Below, in pieces: positions 39,137 through 47,059 of a stretch of DNA of 64,000 nt. Where the stretch lies: contig NZ_BOOU01000007.1 of the NCBI RefSeq assembly GCF_016863395.1, forward strand, positions 84,279 to 148,278, written 5' to 3'. The position numbers and the translations under genes are program-made. The notes beneath the pieces were generated by a model. The model was given only the letters and a program-made list of their open reading frames with translations, had not been told where the DNA came from and did no database searches. This DNA is from Sphaerisporangium rufum (lineage in GTDB: Bacteria > Actinomycetota > Actinomycetes > Streptosporangiales > Streptosporangiaceae). How positions within the stretch are numbered: position 1 is the first letter of the stretch; the number at the start of each line of letters is the position of its first letter.

Positions 39137-40203
39137 GCGTGGTCGTCTTCGCCTGCGAGGACGCCGACGCCCTCGGCGGCGTCCAGCTGGTCACCCACAC
39201 CGTGGCCCAGGGGCTGGCGCTGCGCGGCCACCAGGTGCACGTGGTGGGGCTGCGCCGCGCCCGCGCGCCGGTGCGCCACATCGAGCGGCCGCTGTACGAG
39301 CGGCACCTGGCGGCGGGCGGGCCCGGCGGCGGCCGGCAGGCGGCCCGCCGCCGGTTCGCCCGGCTGCTCGGCGACGTCGGCCCGGGGTTCGCGGTGCTGA
39401 CCTCGCCCGCGGTGGTCTCCTGGGTGGCGGACCTGCTGCCGCCGCGGCTGCGCAGCATCGGGCAGTACCACGGCTCCTTCGAGCACGCCCGCGCAACCCG
39501 GCACTTCGCCCAGGTGCGCCGGGCCTACCCGGCGCTGGACCAGGCGGTGTTCCTCAGCGGCGACGACGCCTGGCGGTTCGCCGAGGAGGCGCCGCTGCCG
39601 AACGCGACCCACCTGCCCAACCCGCTGCGCGCCTGGCCGGACGCCACCTCCTACCTGGACGTGCCGCGGGTGCTGGGCGTGGGCCGGCTGGTCCCGGTAC
39701 GGCGGTTCGACCGGCTGATCACCGCGTTCGCCCGGGCGGCCCGCAACCGCGCGGCCTGGGAGCTGCACCTGGTGGGCCAGGGCCCCGAGCTGCCCCGGCT
39801 GCGCGCGCACGCCGCCGCCCTCGGGGTCGCGGGGCGGGTGGTGTTCCGCGGCGCGGTGCCGGCCGCCGAGGTGGGCCGGGAGTACCTCAACGCCGCGGTC
39901 CTCGGCATGACCGGCGAGCACGAGGGCTTCCCGCTGGCCGTGGCCGAGGCGGCGTCCTACGGCATGCCGGCGGTCGCGTTCGCCGTGTCCGGCGGGGTGC
40001 GGTCGCTGGTGGCGGACGGCTCGACCGGCGTCCTGGTCCCGCCGGGCGACGTGGAGGCGTTCACCGCGGCGCTGAGCGCGCTGATGGCCGACCCGGCCCG
40101 GCGGCGGCGGCTCGGCGCGGCCGCCCGGCGGCACGTGGCCGCGTTCCGGGTGGAGAAGGTGGTGGACGCCTGGGAGGAGCTGTTCGCCCGGCTGGCCCGC
40201 TGA
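39133..40203 (+). CDS. GT4 family glycosyltransferase
   Basis: This 356-residue enzyme has a GT-B fold of the GT4 family: N-terminal DADALGGVQLVTHTVAQGL, then VLGVGRLVPVRRFDRLI, LHLVGQGPELPRL, VVFRGAVPAAEV and the donor-site E.EGFPLAVAEAASYGMPAVAF. GTG 39133 overlaps the TagF fusion stop by 4 bp, so the two are made together and probably build the same polymer. Donor and acceptor are unknown. Confidence 0.93.
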   Translation: MSVVVFACEDADALGGVQLVTHTVAQGLALRGHQVHVVGLRRARAPVRHIERPLYERHLAAGGPGGGRQAARRRFARLLGDVGPGFAVLTSPAVVSWVADLLPPRLRSIGQYHGSFEHARATRHFAQVRRAYPALDQAVFLSGDDAWRFAEEAPLPNATHLPNPLRAWPDATSYLDVPRVLGVGRLVPVRRFDRLITAFARAARNRAAWELHLVGQGPELPRLRAHAAALGVAGRVVFRGAVPAAEVGREYLNAAVLGMTGEHEGFPLAVAEAASYGMPAVAFAVSGGVRSLVADGSTGVLVPPGDVEAFTAALSALMADPARRRRLGAAARRHVAAFRVEKVVDAWEELFARLAR

Positions 40204-40209
40204 CGGCGG

Positions 40210-41259
40210 TCACCGGCCGCCGGCGGCGTGCCGGGCGGCCGTCCGCTGCTGGGGTATCCGCACTTGCGGGCGCGGGCCGGCCGGCAGGGCGGCCAGCGGT
40301 CCCGGTTCCCGGCGGCGGCTCAGCCAGTCGCGGGCCTGCTGCCGGTACCGGGCCAGCCGGCGGTGCGCGGCCACCCGCCGGTAGGCGGCCAGGTCACCCG
40401 GCGCGGCGCCGGCTCCCCCGCCGGCCGGCTCGTACCCGTGGGCCCGCAGCCGCTCGCCGAGCACCTCCTCGCACAGCGCGATCTCCCACGGGGCCAGCCG
40501 GCCGGCCCAGCTGCCCACCCGGACCGGGGTGACCTCGCCGAGCGTGTTGCGGTGCCACACCTTGCGGGGCGGCACCGCCACCGCGGCCACCCGGCGCGGC
40601 TCGCACATCGCCGGGTCGAAGTCCTCGCCGAGGAACGCGCACAGCCGGCCCAGCTCGCCTTCGGGGTCGGCGGTCAGGTCCTCGTAGCGCAGCATGTGGT
40701 AGGTGCCCGCGGGCAGCCGCCGGGCGTGCCGCCGCCCGAAGTCGACGGCCTCGGCCCAGGTGGAGATGGCGTGCAGCACGCCCATCGGGTACCAGGGCAT
40801 CTCCTTGAGCGAGGCCACGCAGTCGCGGCCGTCCCGGACCAGGTGGACGAACTGGGCGTCGGGGAACAGCCGCCGCAGCGCGTCGACGTGCCGGACGTAG
40901 GCCGGTCGCTTGTCACCCCAGCGTGGCCGCTCGAACCGCGCGGCGTAGCCGGCGAACGCCGCGCCGAGCACCGAGCCGAGCGATCCGGGGCCTTCGACGG
41001 CCGCCCGCACGTAGCCGGCCCGCGCCACGCCGAGCTCGTGGAACCGGGTGGACCGGTCGGTGGCGATCCGCTCGGCCAGCCGCCGCCGGTTCTCCGGACG
41101 CCGCATGTCGCCGTACAGCCGGCGGTGGTAGTAGACGTCGGTGAGGAACCGCGTCTCCGGCGGCACGGCGATCCGCCGGTGCGCGTGCAGCATGAGCTGC
41201 AGCAGCGTGGTGCCCGAACGCGGGCAGCCGACGACGAAGATCGGCCGGTCGGGGCGCAC
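40210..41259 (-). CDS. PAPS-dependent sulfotransferase
   Basis: This 349-residue enzyme transfers sulfate from PAPS to a carbohydrate or other hydroxyl. The 5'-phosphosulfate loop GCPRSGTT (11-18) and the 3'-phosphate motif FVHLVRDGRDCVAS are intact. The GTG at 41259 is only 2 bp beyond the stop of the upstream CDP-alcohol phosphotransferase, with its GGAGG site inside that gene, so the two are co-translated. The acceptor may be the surface polymer or lipid made by this cluster. The C-terminal 70 residues are Arg-rich and variable. Confidence 0.92.
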   Translation of the reverse strand: MRPDRPIFVVGCPRSGTTLLQLMLHAHRRIAVPPETRFLTDVYYHRRLYGDMRRPENRRRLAERIATDRSTRFHELGVARAGYVRAAVEGPGSLGSVLGAAFAGYAARFERPRWGDKRPAYVRHVDALRRLFPDAQFVHLVRDGRDCVASLKEMPWYPMGVLHAISTWAEAVDFGRRHARRLPAGTYHMLRYEDLTADPEGELGRLCAFLGEDFDPAMCEPRRVAAVAVPPRKVWHRNTLGEVTPVRVGSWAGRLAPWEIALCEEVLGERLRAHGYEPAGGGAGAAPGDLAAYRRVAAHRRLARYRQQARDWLSRRREPGPLAALPAGPRPQVRIPQQRTAARHAAGGR

Positions 41260-41261
41260 GG

Positions 41262-42527
41262 CTACACCTCCGTGTAGAACGGATCGGTCCTTACCTGGGG
41301 CTCCTCCCGTGCCGGCTCACCCGCCCGGTCCGGCGCGCCCGGCGCCCGGGTGGCCTGCCACATGCGGTACACCAGGTAGGTCTCGTTGGCGACGAGCAGG
41401 GCGCCGGCGCCGATGGTGACCGGTATCAGCGCGGCCGGGCCGAGGAGCGGCGCGACCACGAAGACCGCGGCGTGGAACTCGATGCCGCTCATCAGGTGGC
41501 TGCGCACCCGGTGGCGGGCGAGGTACTCCTGGACGAGCCGGCGGGCGCCGGGCCGCGGGTCCGGCTCCGGCGGGCGTGGCGGCGGCGGCCGGTAGCGCGC
41601 GGGCGGCGCGAACTCGGGCGGGTCGTGCCGCGGGACGCGGGCGAACGGCCGGGTGGCGATCATCGCGTCCAGCGGGGCGCCCGCCTGCCGGGGGACCACC
41701 GGCCCGCCGTCCGGCGCCAGGCCGGGCTCCGGGTCGGGGTGCCCGCCGCCGGTGTCGGCGGCCCAGTCGTAGGGCCCGGGCCCGCCACGGCCGGCCGTGG
41801 CGTCGTAGCCCGGCAGCTCGTAGGCGGCGGCGGAGTAGTCCGGCAGTTCGTAGACGGCGGCGGAGTAGTCCGGCGGGTCGTACGGCGGGGGTGGCTGGTA
41901 CGGCGGGGGCGGCTCGTCCGGCGGATCACCGGCGGACGCCCAGGCGACGACCTGGCCGGGGGCCCGCGCGAGCGATTCGACGGCCATCGCGTCGCGGACG
42001 TCGTCCAGTTCCTGGCGGCGCGCGGCCTTGCGGCGGGCCTTCACCGCCTGCCGCACCTTCTTCATCTGCGGGCCGTTCACGTATCGGAACAGGTCCAGGA
42101 CGGCGATGCCCGCGCCGAGCAGGATGAAGGCGACCCGGCCGGTCGCGGTGTACTGCCCGTAGGCGAGGCCGGCCGCGCAGCAGACCTCCCGGATCCGGTC
42201 GCCCACGAAGTCCAGCCACAGCCCGAAGGGCGTCCCGGTGCCCTTCAGCCGGGCGATCTTCCCGTCCACGCAGTCGACCAGGAAGCTGACGTAGAAGGTC
42301 AGGGCACCGGCCACCAGATGGCCGAAGGCGAAGCACGCCGCCGCGCCGATGCCGAGCACGAGCGAGAGCCGGGTGAGGGCGTTGGGCGTGATCTCGGTGC
42401 GATTCGCTACGAACAATGCCACCCGGCAGGCGACCGGATCGACCATGAACACCGTCCACCACGAGTCCCGGCGTTTGCGCGTGGCGTGGACGTCATTCAG
42501 CGAATAGGACCTCATGGTTGCCAGCAT
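41262..42527 (-). CDS. CDP-alcohol phosphotransferase with a Pro/Tyr-rich insert
   Basis: This 421-residue membrane enzyme carries the complete signature D-x2-DG-x2-AR-x8-G-x3-D-x3-D (Asp85, Asp88, Arg93, Gly102, Asp106, Asp110). It would transfer a phospho-alcohol from CDP-alcohol to an acceptor such as a lipid or polyprenol sugar. After the first membrane helices, a hydrophilic stretch (about residues 190-330) rich in Pro, Tyr and Asp interrupts the family fold, including tandem YSAA(V/A)YELP units, before the last two helices (about 355-400). ATG 42527 and 42515 are both possible; neither has a clear ribosome site. It forms an operon with the sulfotransferase. Confidence 0.88.
   Translation of the reverse strand: MLATMRSYSLNDVHATRKRRDSWWTVFMVDPVACRVALFVANRTEITPNALTRLSLVLGIGAAACFAFGHLVAGALTFYVSFLVDCVDGKIARLKGTGTPFGLWLDFVGDRIREVCCAAGLAYGQYTATGRVAFILLGAGIAVLDLFRYVNGPQMKKVRQAVKARRKAARRQELDDVRDAMAVESLARAPGQVVAWASAGDPPDEPPPPYQPPPPYDPPDYSAAVYELPDYSAAAYELPGYDATAGRGGPGPYDWAADTGGGHPDPEPGLAPDGGPVVPRQAGAPLDAMIATRPFARVPRHDPPEFAPPARYRPPPPRPPEPDPRPGARRLVQEYLARHRVRSHLMSGIEFHAAVFVVAPLLGPAALIPVTIGAGALLVANETYLVYRMWQATRAPGAPDRAGEPAREEPQVRTDPFYTEV
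41805..41894 (-). repeat. 30-bp tandem repeat inside the CDP-alcohol phosphotransferase gene
   Basis: Three 30-bp units (41805-41834, 41835-41864, 41865-41894) encode ten-residue repeats with P-D-Y-S-A-A-V/A-Y-E-L-like content; the third is more diverged. The frame is preserved, so copy-number change would only lengthen the linker. Confidence 0.85.
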
Positions 42528-42770
42528 GGCGAGGTGAGGTCCGGGGAAACCGACCGCCTGTAACTCACATGAGATCTCTGGATCGTTTCTTGACCGGTGA
42601 TCGCTACTGCGGCGAACGCGTTGACCGGCGGCCGGGGGAAGCCGGGCCGCTGCTCGCCCCGCCGGGGCACCCGGCCGGAGCGGCGACGCGCCGGACGAAC
42701 GCCCGCAGCCTCTCGCCTCTGCGGTCCATACCGATATGGGGTGGTTCTCCGGTCGATACCCGCACCCGGA

Positions 42771-42791
42771 TAGGGTTGCGCGAAATCGCGC
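42771..42791 (+). promoter_or_regulatory. Possible -10 box and palindrome upstream of the deacetylase gene
   Basis: TAGGGT (42771-42776) fits a TANNNT -10 box. It is followed immediately by the dyad GCGCGA-AA-TCGCGC (42778-42791), 6 nt before the GGAGG ribosome site. No good -35 is seen. The rest of the 280-bp divergent gap shows nothing convincing. Confidence 0.35.
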
Positions 42792-42807
42792 CACCTGGAG
42801 GAAGCTG

Positions 42808-43593
42808 ATGCGGAGCATCGTCCCGATCGCGTGCCTGCTCGCGGCCGCCGTGGTCTTTCCGGCCGCCCCGGCGGCGGCCGCCGGGCGCACGGCGGAGCCC
42901 GCCGCGGCGGTTCCGTCGTGGTCCACGGGATCCACCGGGTCCACGGCGGCGTTCGCGGCGTCCACGGCGGGCCGGGCGCCGTACTGCGCCCGGGTGAAGT
43001 GCATCGCGCTCACCTTCGACGACGGGCCCGGGCGGTACACCGCACGGTCGCTCGACATCTTGCGCGCCCACCGGGCCAAGGCGACGTTCTTCCTGGTCGG
43101 CCGGCAGGTCGAGAAGTACCCGGCGCTCGCCCGCCGGATGGTCCGGGAGGGACATGTGGTCGGCGACCACACCGCCACCCACCCGCGCCTCACCGCGCTG
43201 TCCGACACGCAGATCCGCGCCCAGCTGCGCGACGCCCAGGATGTCATCACCCGGGCCACCGGCCGCACCCCCGACCTGATGCGGCCGCCCTACGGGGACA
43301 CCGACGCCCGGGTCGCCTCGGTGGCCGCCGAGTTCGGCCTGTCGCAGATCCTGTGGAACGGATCCTCCCGTGACTGGGAGCTGCGCGACACCCGCGCCAT
43401 CACCCGCAAGGTGACCGGGCTGGCCCGGCGGGACGGTGTGATCCTGATGCACGACGTCTGGCCGGAGACGGTCGCCGCGATGCCGGCGATCCTGCGGAAC
43501 CTGAAGAAGCGGGGCTATCACCTCGTCCCGGTCACCGCCCTGCTGCGCGACCGCCCGCTGGGCGCCGGCGAGACCTACCCGCCCCGCCGCTGA
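42808..43593 (+). CDS. Secreted polysaccharide deacetylase (NodB domain)
   Basis: This 261-residue exported hydrolase removes N-acetyl groups from chitin-like or peptidoglycan sugars. It has a signal peptide (MRSIVPIACLLAAAVVFPAA, then AAAA), a Ser/Thr/Ala linker with GST repeats, and a NodB domain: TFDDGP (69-74, catalytic Asp and metal Asp), metal His121 and His125 in DHTATH, RPPYGD and LMHD near the end. ATG 42808 has a GGAGG site. It is divergent from the CDP-alcohol gene and may trim the cell wall or the surface polymer. Confidence 0.94.
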   Translation: MRSIVPIACLLAAAVVFPAAPAAAAGRTAEPAAAVPSWSTGSTGSTAAFAASTAGRAPYCARVKCIALTFDDGPGRYTARSLDILRAHRAKATFFLVGRQVEKYPALARRMVREGHVVGDHTATHPRLTALSDTQIRAQLRDAQDVITRATGRTPDLMRPPYGDTDARVASVAAEFGLSQILWNGSSRDWELRDTRAITRKVTGLARRDGVILMHDVWPETVAAMPAILRNLKKRGYHLVPVTALLRDRPLGAGETYPPRR

Positions 43594-43800
43594 CCGGACC
43601 GGGGGGCCCGAAACCGGCGACCCGCCGAAACGTCCCCGATAACGGCCGAACCCAAATAACCCGGCTTTGTGCAATAAATGGGAGAAATGGGCCGGCCCTC
43701 GGCTGGACCGTCCGGAATGGATGGCAGTCGGAGGGCCGGTCACGTACGCTCATCATGCCACTGCATTACACACAGTTTTCCGCCGTACCGTGAGGTGATG

Positions 43801-44031
43801 ATGAGCGACGTCCGCGAGAAGGCAGAGCTGTACGCGCTGGACATCTCGGACGTGACCTGGCTCAGCGCCCCGGGAAGCGCCTCTGACGACCGGATCGAGC
43901 TCGCCTACCTGCCCGGCGGCGCGGTGGCGCTGCGCAACCCCTCCGACCCGGACGGCACCGTGCTGCGGTTCACCGCGGCCGAGTGGCAGGCGTTCGTCCT
44001 CGGGGTGCGCGACGGCGAGTTCGACGACTGA
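43801..44031 (+). CDS. DUF397 domain protein
   Basis: This 76-residue protein matches DUF397: WLSAPGSASDDRIELAYLPGG, VALRNPSDPDGTVLRFTAAEW and F.LGVRDGEFD. DUF397 proteins usually sit beside an Xre-type regulator (and often an anti-sigma-like ATPase) and act as its small partner, but no such gene is adjacent here, so this is a solitary copy. ATG 43801 has a GAGG site 5 nt upstream. The upstream 207-bp gap carries two 9-bp inverted arms (43692-43700 and 43731-43739) and an A/T-richer patch. Confidence 0.88.
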   Translation: MSDVREKAELYALDISDVTWLSAPGSASDDRIELAYLPGGAVALRNPSDPDGTVLRFTAAEWQAFVLGVRDGEFDD

Positions 44032-44055
44032 CTCGCGGCCTGGCCCGGCGGGGAC

Positions 44056-45291
44056 TCAGGTGCCGGCCGGCCGCGAGCCGGCCAGCCGGCGGCCCAGCCG
44101 CTGCATGGGCAGCTCGACCAGGCGGTAGGTCAGCCAGCTCGCCAGCAGCACCACGGCGAGGAACCCCAGCGCCAGCCAGGCCTGCACGGCCACCGGCCGC
44201 TCCCGCGGATCGCCGAACAGCACCAGGAACAGCTTCAGCAGCGGATGGTGCAGCAGGTAGACCGAATAGCTGATCACGCCGAGCCACACCAGCACCCGCG
44301 GCACCGCCCGCCGGCGCAACGCCATGCCGAGCGCGAAGGTCGCCCCGGCCAGCAACACCGTGGTGATCCACACCCGGGGGTAGGCCCACCAGCCGGCCTC
44401 GACGGCGACGAACGGCACCACGAAGAGCGCCACGGCCACCGCGGCGACGGCCCGCAGCCCGCCGCGCCCTCCAGGCCCGCCGCGCTCCCAGCGGTACAGC
44501 ACGGTGCCGGTGAACATGACCGCCAGGATGGCCGGCCCGAGCCACGGCGTGCGCCCGCCGAGCAACACCAGCGTCACCGCCAGGCCGCCGAGCACCAGCG
44601 CCCCGGCCGCGCGTAACCGTCCAGAGCCGGTCAGCACGCAGGCCAGGCCGGCGGCGAACGCGGCGAGGGCGATGAAGGCGGCCGGGCCGCGGGCCAGCAC
44701 CGGCGCGGCCAGCACCGCACCGACGACCGGGGCCAGGACGGCGAACACCACCGCCCACCGGCCGCTGCGCCGGTGCGCGCCGAGCACGAACAGCGCGGTG
44801 ACCAGGAGGTAGAACACCATCTCGTAGGAGAGCGTCCACATGGTGTCGGCGACGCCGGCCGCCCCCACCACGTCGACCAGCATGGTCACGTGCGCCGCCG
44901 CGGTCGCCAGGTCCGGGGTGACCGCCCGCCGCAGCGGGATCAGCGGCGTCAGCGCCAGCACGACCGCGATCACCAGCAGGTAGAGCGGGTACAGCCGGAA
45001 GAGCCGCCCGATCCAGAACGAGCGCACATCACCCCGGTGCTCCAGCGAGGCCGGGATGATGTACCCGCTGACCAGGAAGAACACCAGCACGCCGTAGATG
45101 CCGAGGTTGAACCAGTACGGGCGCAGCCCGGGCAGGAACCGGTAGAGCATGTGCTCCAGCAGGACGGCCAGCGCCCCGATGCCGCGGATCGCGTCCAGCC
45201 AGGCCAGCCGGCGGGCGGTGCCGGGGGGCGTGGCGGACGGCGCGCTCGCGGGCTCGGCGGTCAGCACCGGACAGAACTTACCGGCCACCAC
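44056..45291 (-). CDS. Acyltransferase family 3 (OafA/YrhL-like) membrane protein
   Basis: This 411-residue membrane protein has about ten helices and O-acyltransferase signatures: RRLAWLDAIRGIGALAVLLEHM with the catalytic His, GVLVFFLVSGYII, FWIGRLFRLYPLY, and TMWTLSYEMVFYL. Such enzymes add acetyl or succinyl groups to surface sugars, antibiotics or lipids. There is no SGNH extension. It lies at the edge of the surface-polymer region, so it could decorate that polymer. GTG 45291 and 45288 are both possible starts. Confidence 0.9.
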   Translation of the reverse strand: MVAGKFCPVLTAEPASAPSATPPGTARRLAWLDAIRGIGALAVLLEHMLYRFLPGLRPYWFNLGIYGVLVFFLVSGYIIPASLEHRGDVRSFWIGRLFRLYPLYLLVIAVVLALTPLIPLRRAVTPDLATAAAHVTMLVDVVGAAGVADTMWTLSYEMVFYLLVTALFVLGAHRRSGRWAVVFAVLAPVVGAVLAAPVLARGPAAFIALAAFAAGLACVLTGSGRLRAAGALVLGGLAVTLVLLGGRTPWLGPAILAVMFTGTVLYRWERGGPGGRGGLRAVAAVAVALFVVPFVAVEAGWWAYPRVWITTVLLAGATFALGMALRRRAVPRVLVWLGVISYSVYLLHHPLLKLFLVLFGDPRERPVAVQAWLALGFLAVVLLASWLTYRLVELPMQRLGRRLAGSRPAGT

Positions 45292-45319
45292 TCCGGTAAA
45301 CCGCTAAGTCGGCGATTTA

Positions 45320-45342
45320 CCCGATTTCGTCAGCAAATCGGG
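45320..45342 (-). promoter_or_regulatory. Inverted repeat between guaA and the acyltransferase gene
   Basis: CCCGATTT (45320-45327) and AAATCGGG (45335-45342) form a perfect 8-bp stem with a 7-nt loop, 41 bp after the guaA stop and 28 bp before the acyltransferase start. It may terminate guaA or be an operator for the acyltransferase. Confidence 0.45.
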
Positions 45343-45383
45343 AGCCGAATCCCCTTTCCGGAACCCACCTGGCGGGGATCCGG

Positions 45384-46934
45384 TCACTCCCACTCGATGG
45401 TGCCCGGCGGCTTGCTGGTCACGTCGAGGACCACCCGGTTGATCTCGCGCACCTCGTTGGTGATCCGGGTCGAGATGCGGGCCAGCACCTCATACGGCAC
45501 CCGGGACCAGTCGGCGGTCATGGCGTCCTCGCTGCTCACCGGGCGCAGCACCACCGGGTGGCCGTAGGTGCGGCCGTCGCCCTGCACGCCCACCGAGCGC
45601 ACGTCGGCCAGCAGCACCACCGGGCACTGCCAGATGTCGCGGTCCAGCCCGGCCCGGGACAACTCCTCGCGGGCGATGGCGTCGGCCTCGCGGAGGATCG
45701 CCAGCCGGTCGTGGGTGACCTCGCCGATGATGCGGATGCCGAGCCCCGGACCGGGGAACGGCTGGCGCCAGACCATCGCGGGCGGCAGGCCGAGCTCCTC
45801 GCCCGCCCGGCGCACCTCGTCCTTGAACAGGGTGCGCAGCGGCTCCACCAGGGAGAACTTCAGGTCGTCCGGCAGCCCGCCGACGTTGTGGTGCGACTTG
45901 ATGTTCGCGGTGCCGGTGCCGCCGCCGGACTCCACCACGTCGGGGTAGAGCGTGCCCTGCACCAGGAAGTCGACCGGGCCGTCGGCCAGCACGGCGCGCT
46001 GCTCGTCCTCGAAGACCCGGATGAACTCGCGGCCGATGATCTTGCGCTTCTCCTCCGGATCGACCACCCCGGCGAGCGCCTTGAGGAACCGCTCCTCGGC
46101 GTCCACCACCCGCAGCCGGACCCCGGTGGCCGCGACGAAGTCGCGCTCCACCTGCTCGGCCTCGCCCTGGCGCAGCAGCCCGTGGTCGACGAACACGCAG
46201 GTCAGCCGGTCACCGATCGCACGCTGCACGATGGCCGCGGCGACCGCCGAGTCGACCCCGCCCGACAGGCCGCAGATCGCCCGGCCCTGCGGCCCGATCT
46301 GCGCCCGGACCGACTCCACCGCGTCCTCGACGATGTTGAGCATGGTCCAGGACGGCCGGCAGCCCGCCGCGTCCAGGAAGTGCTTCAGGACCGCCTGGCC
46401 GTGCTCGGAGTGCATGACCTCGGGGTGGAACTGCACGCCGTACAGCCCGCGCTCGGGGCACTCCATCGCGGCGACCGGGGTGTCGGGCGTCCACGCGGTG
46501 ACCGCGAAGCCCTGCGGCGCGGCCACCACGCTGTCGCCGTGCGACATCCACACCGACTGGGCGGCGGGCAGGCCGGCGAACAGCACGCCCTCGGTGCCGA
46601 CGGTGAGGCCGGTGCCGCCGTACTCGGCGATGCCGGTCCGCGCCACCTGGCCGCCCAGCACCCGGGCCATCTCCTGGAAGCCGTAGCAGATGCCGAAGGT
46701 CGGCACGCCGGTCTCGAACAGGCCCGCCGGGGCCCCCGGGGCGCCCTCGGCGTAGACCGACGAGGGGCCGCCGGACAGGATGATCGCCTTCGGCCGCTTC
46801 GCCAGCATCTCGGCCACCGGCATCGTGGACGGCACGATCTCGGAGTACACGTGGCACTCGCGGACGCGGCGCGCGATCAGCTGCGCGTACTGCGCGCCGA
46901 AGTCGACGACAAGGACCGTGTCGAACTCAGACAC
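45384..46934 (-). CDS. guaA: GMP synthase (glutamine-hydrolysing)
   Basis: GuaA converts XMP to GMP with glutamine and ATP. The N-terminal class I amidotransferase has [27 protein letters not shown], catalytic Cys83 in GICYGFQ, and GVQFHPEV with the His/Glu pair. The ATP pyrophosphatase domain has the PP-loop [29 protein letters not shown] and [10 protein letters not shown]. The dimerisation domain ends PPGTIEWE. The product has 516 residues with GTG 46934 as start. It works with GuaB encoded at 54760-56235. It is a single transcription unit. Confidence 0.98.
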   Translation of the reverse strand: MSEFDTVLVVDFGAQYAQLIARRVRECHVYSEIVPSTMPVAEMLAKRPKAIILSGGPSSVYAEGAPGAPAGLFETGVPTFGICYGFQEMARVLGGQVARTGIAEYGGTGLTVGTEGVLFAGLPAAQSVWMSHGDSVVAAPQGFAVTAWTPDTPVAAMECPERGLYGVQFHPEVMHSEHGQAVLKHFLDAAGCRPSWTMLNIVEDAVESVRAQIGPQGRAICGLSGGVDSAVAAAIVQRAIGDRLTCVFVDHGLLRQGEAEQVERDFVAATGVRLRVVDAEERFLKALAGVVDPEEKRKIIGREFIRVFEDEQRAVLADGPVDFLVQGTLYPDVVESGGGTGTANIKSHHNVGGLPDDLKFSLVEPLRTLFKDEVRRAGEELGLPPAMVWRQPFPGPGLGIRIIGEVTHDRLAILREADAIAREELSRAGLDRDIWQCPVVLLADVRSVGVQGDGRTYGHPVVLRPVSSEDAMTADWSRVPYEVLARISTRITNEVREINRVVLDVTSKPPGTIEWE

Positions 46935-47059
46935 CGGAGAACCCCCAGAAGAGAAGCGGCGGTGCGCCCAGTCTATCGGCGGGCGGAAGGCCGCCGGTGC
47001 CGCGCCGGACCGGCCGCCCGGGCGCTGAACCGACCCGGCGGAGGATACGTCGTAGGGGC

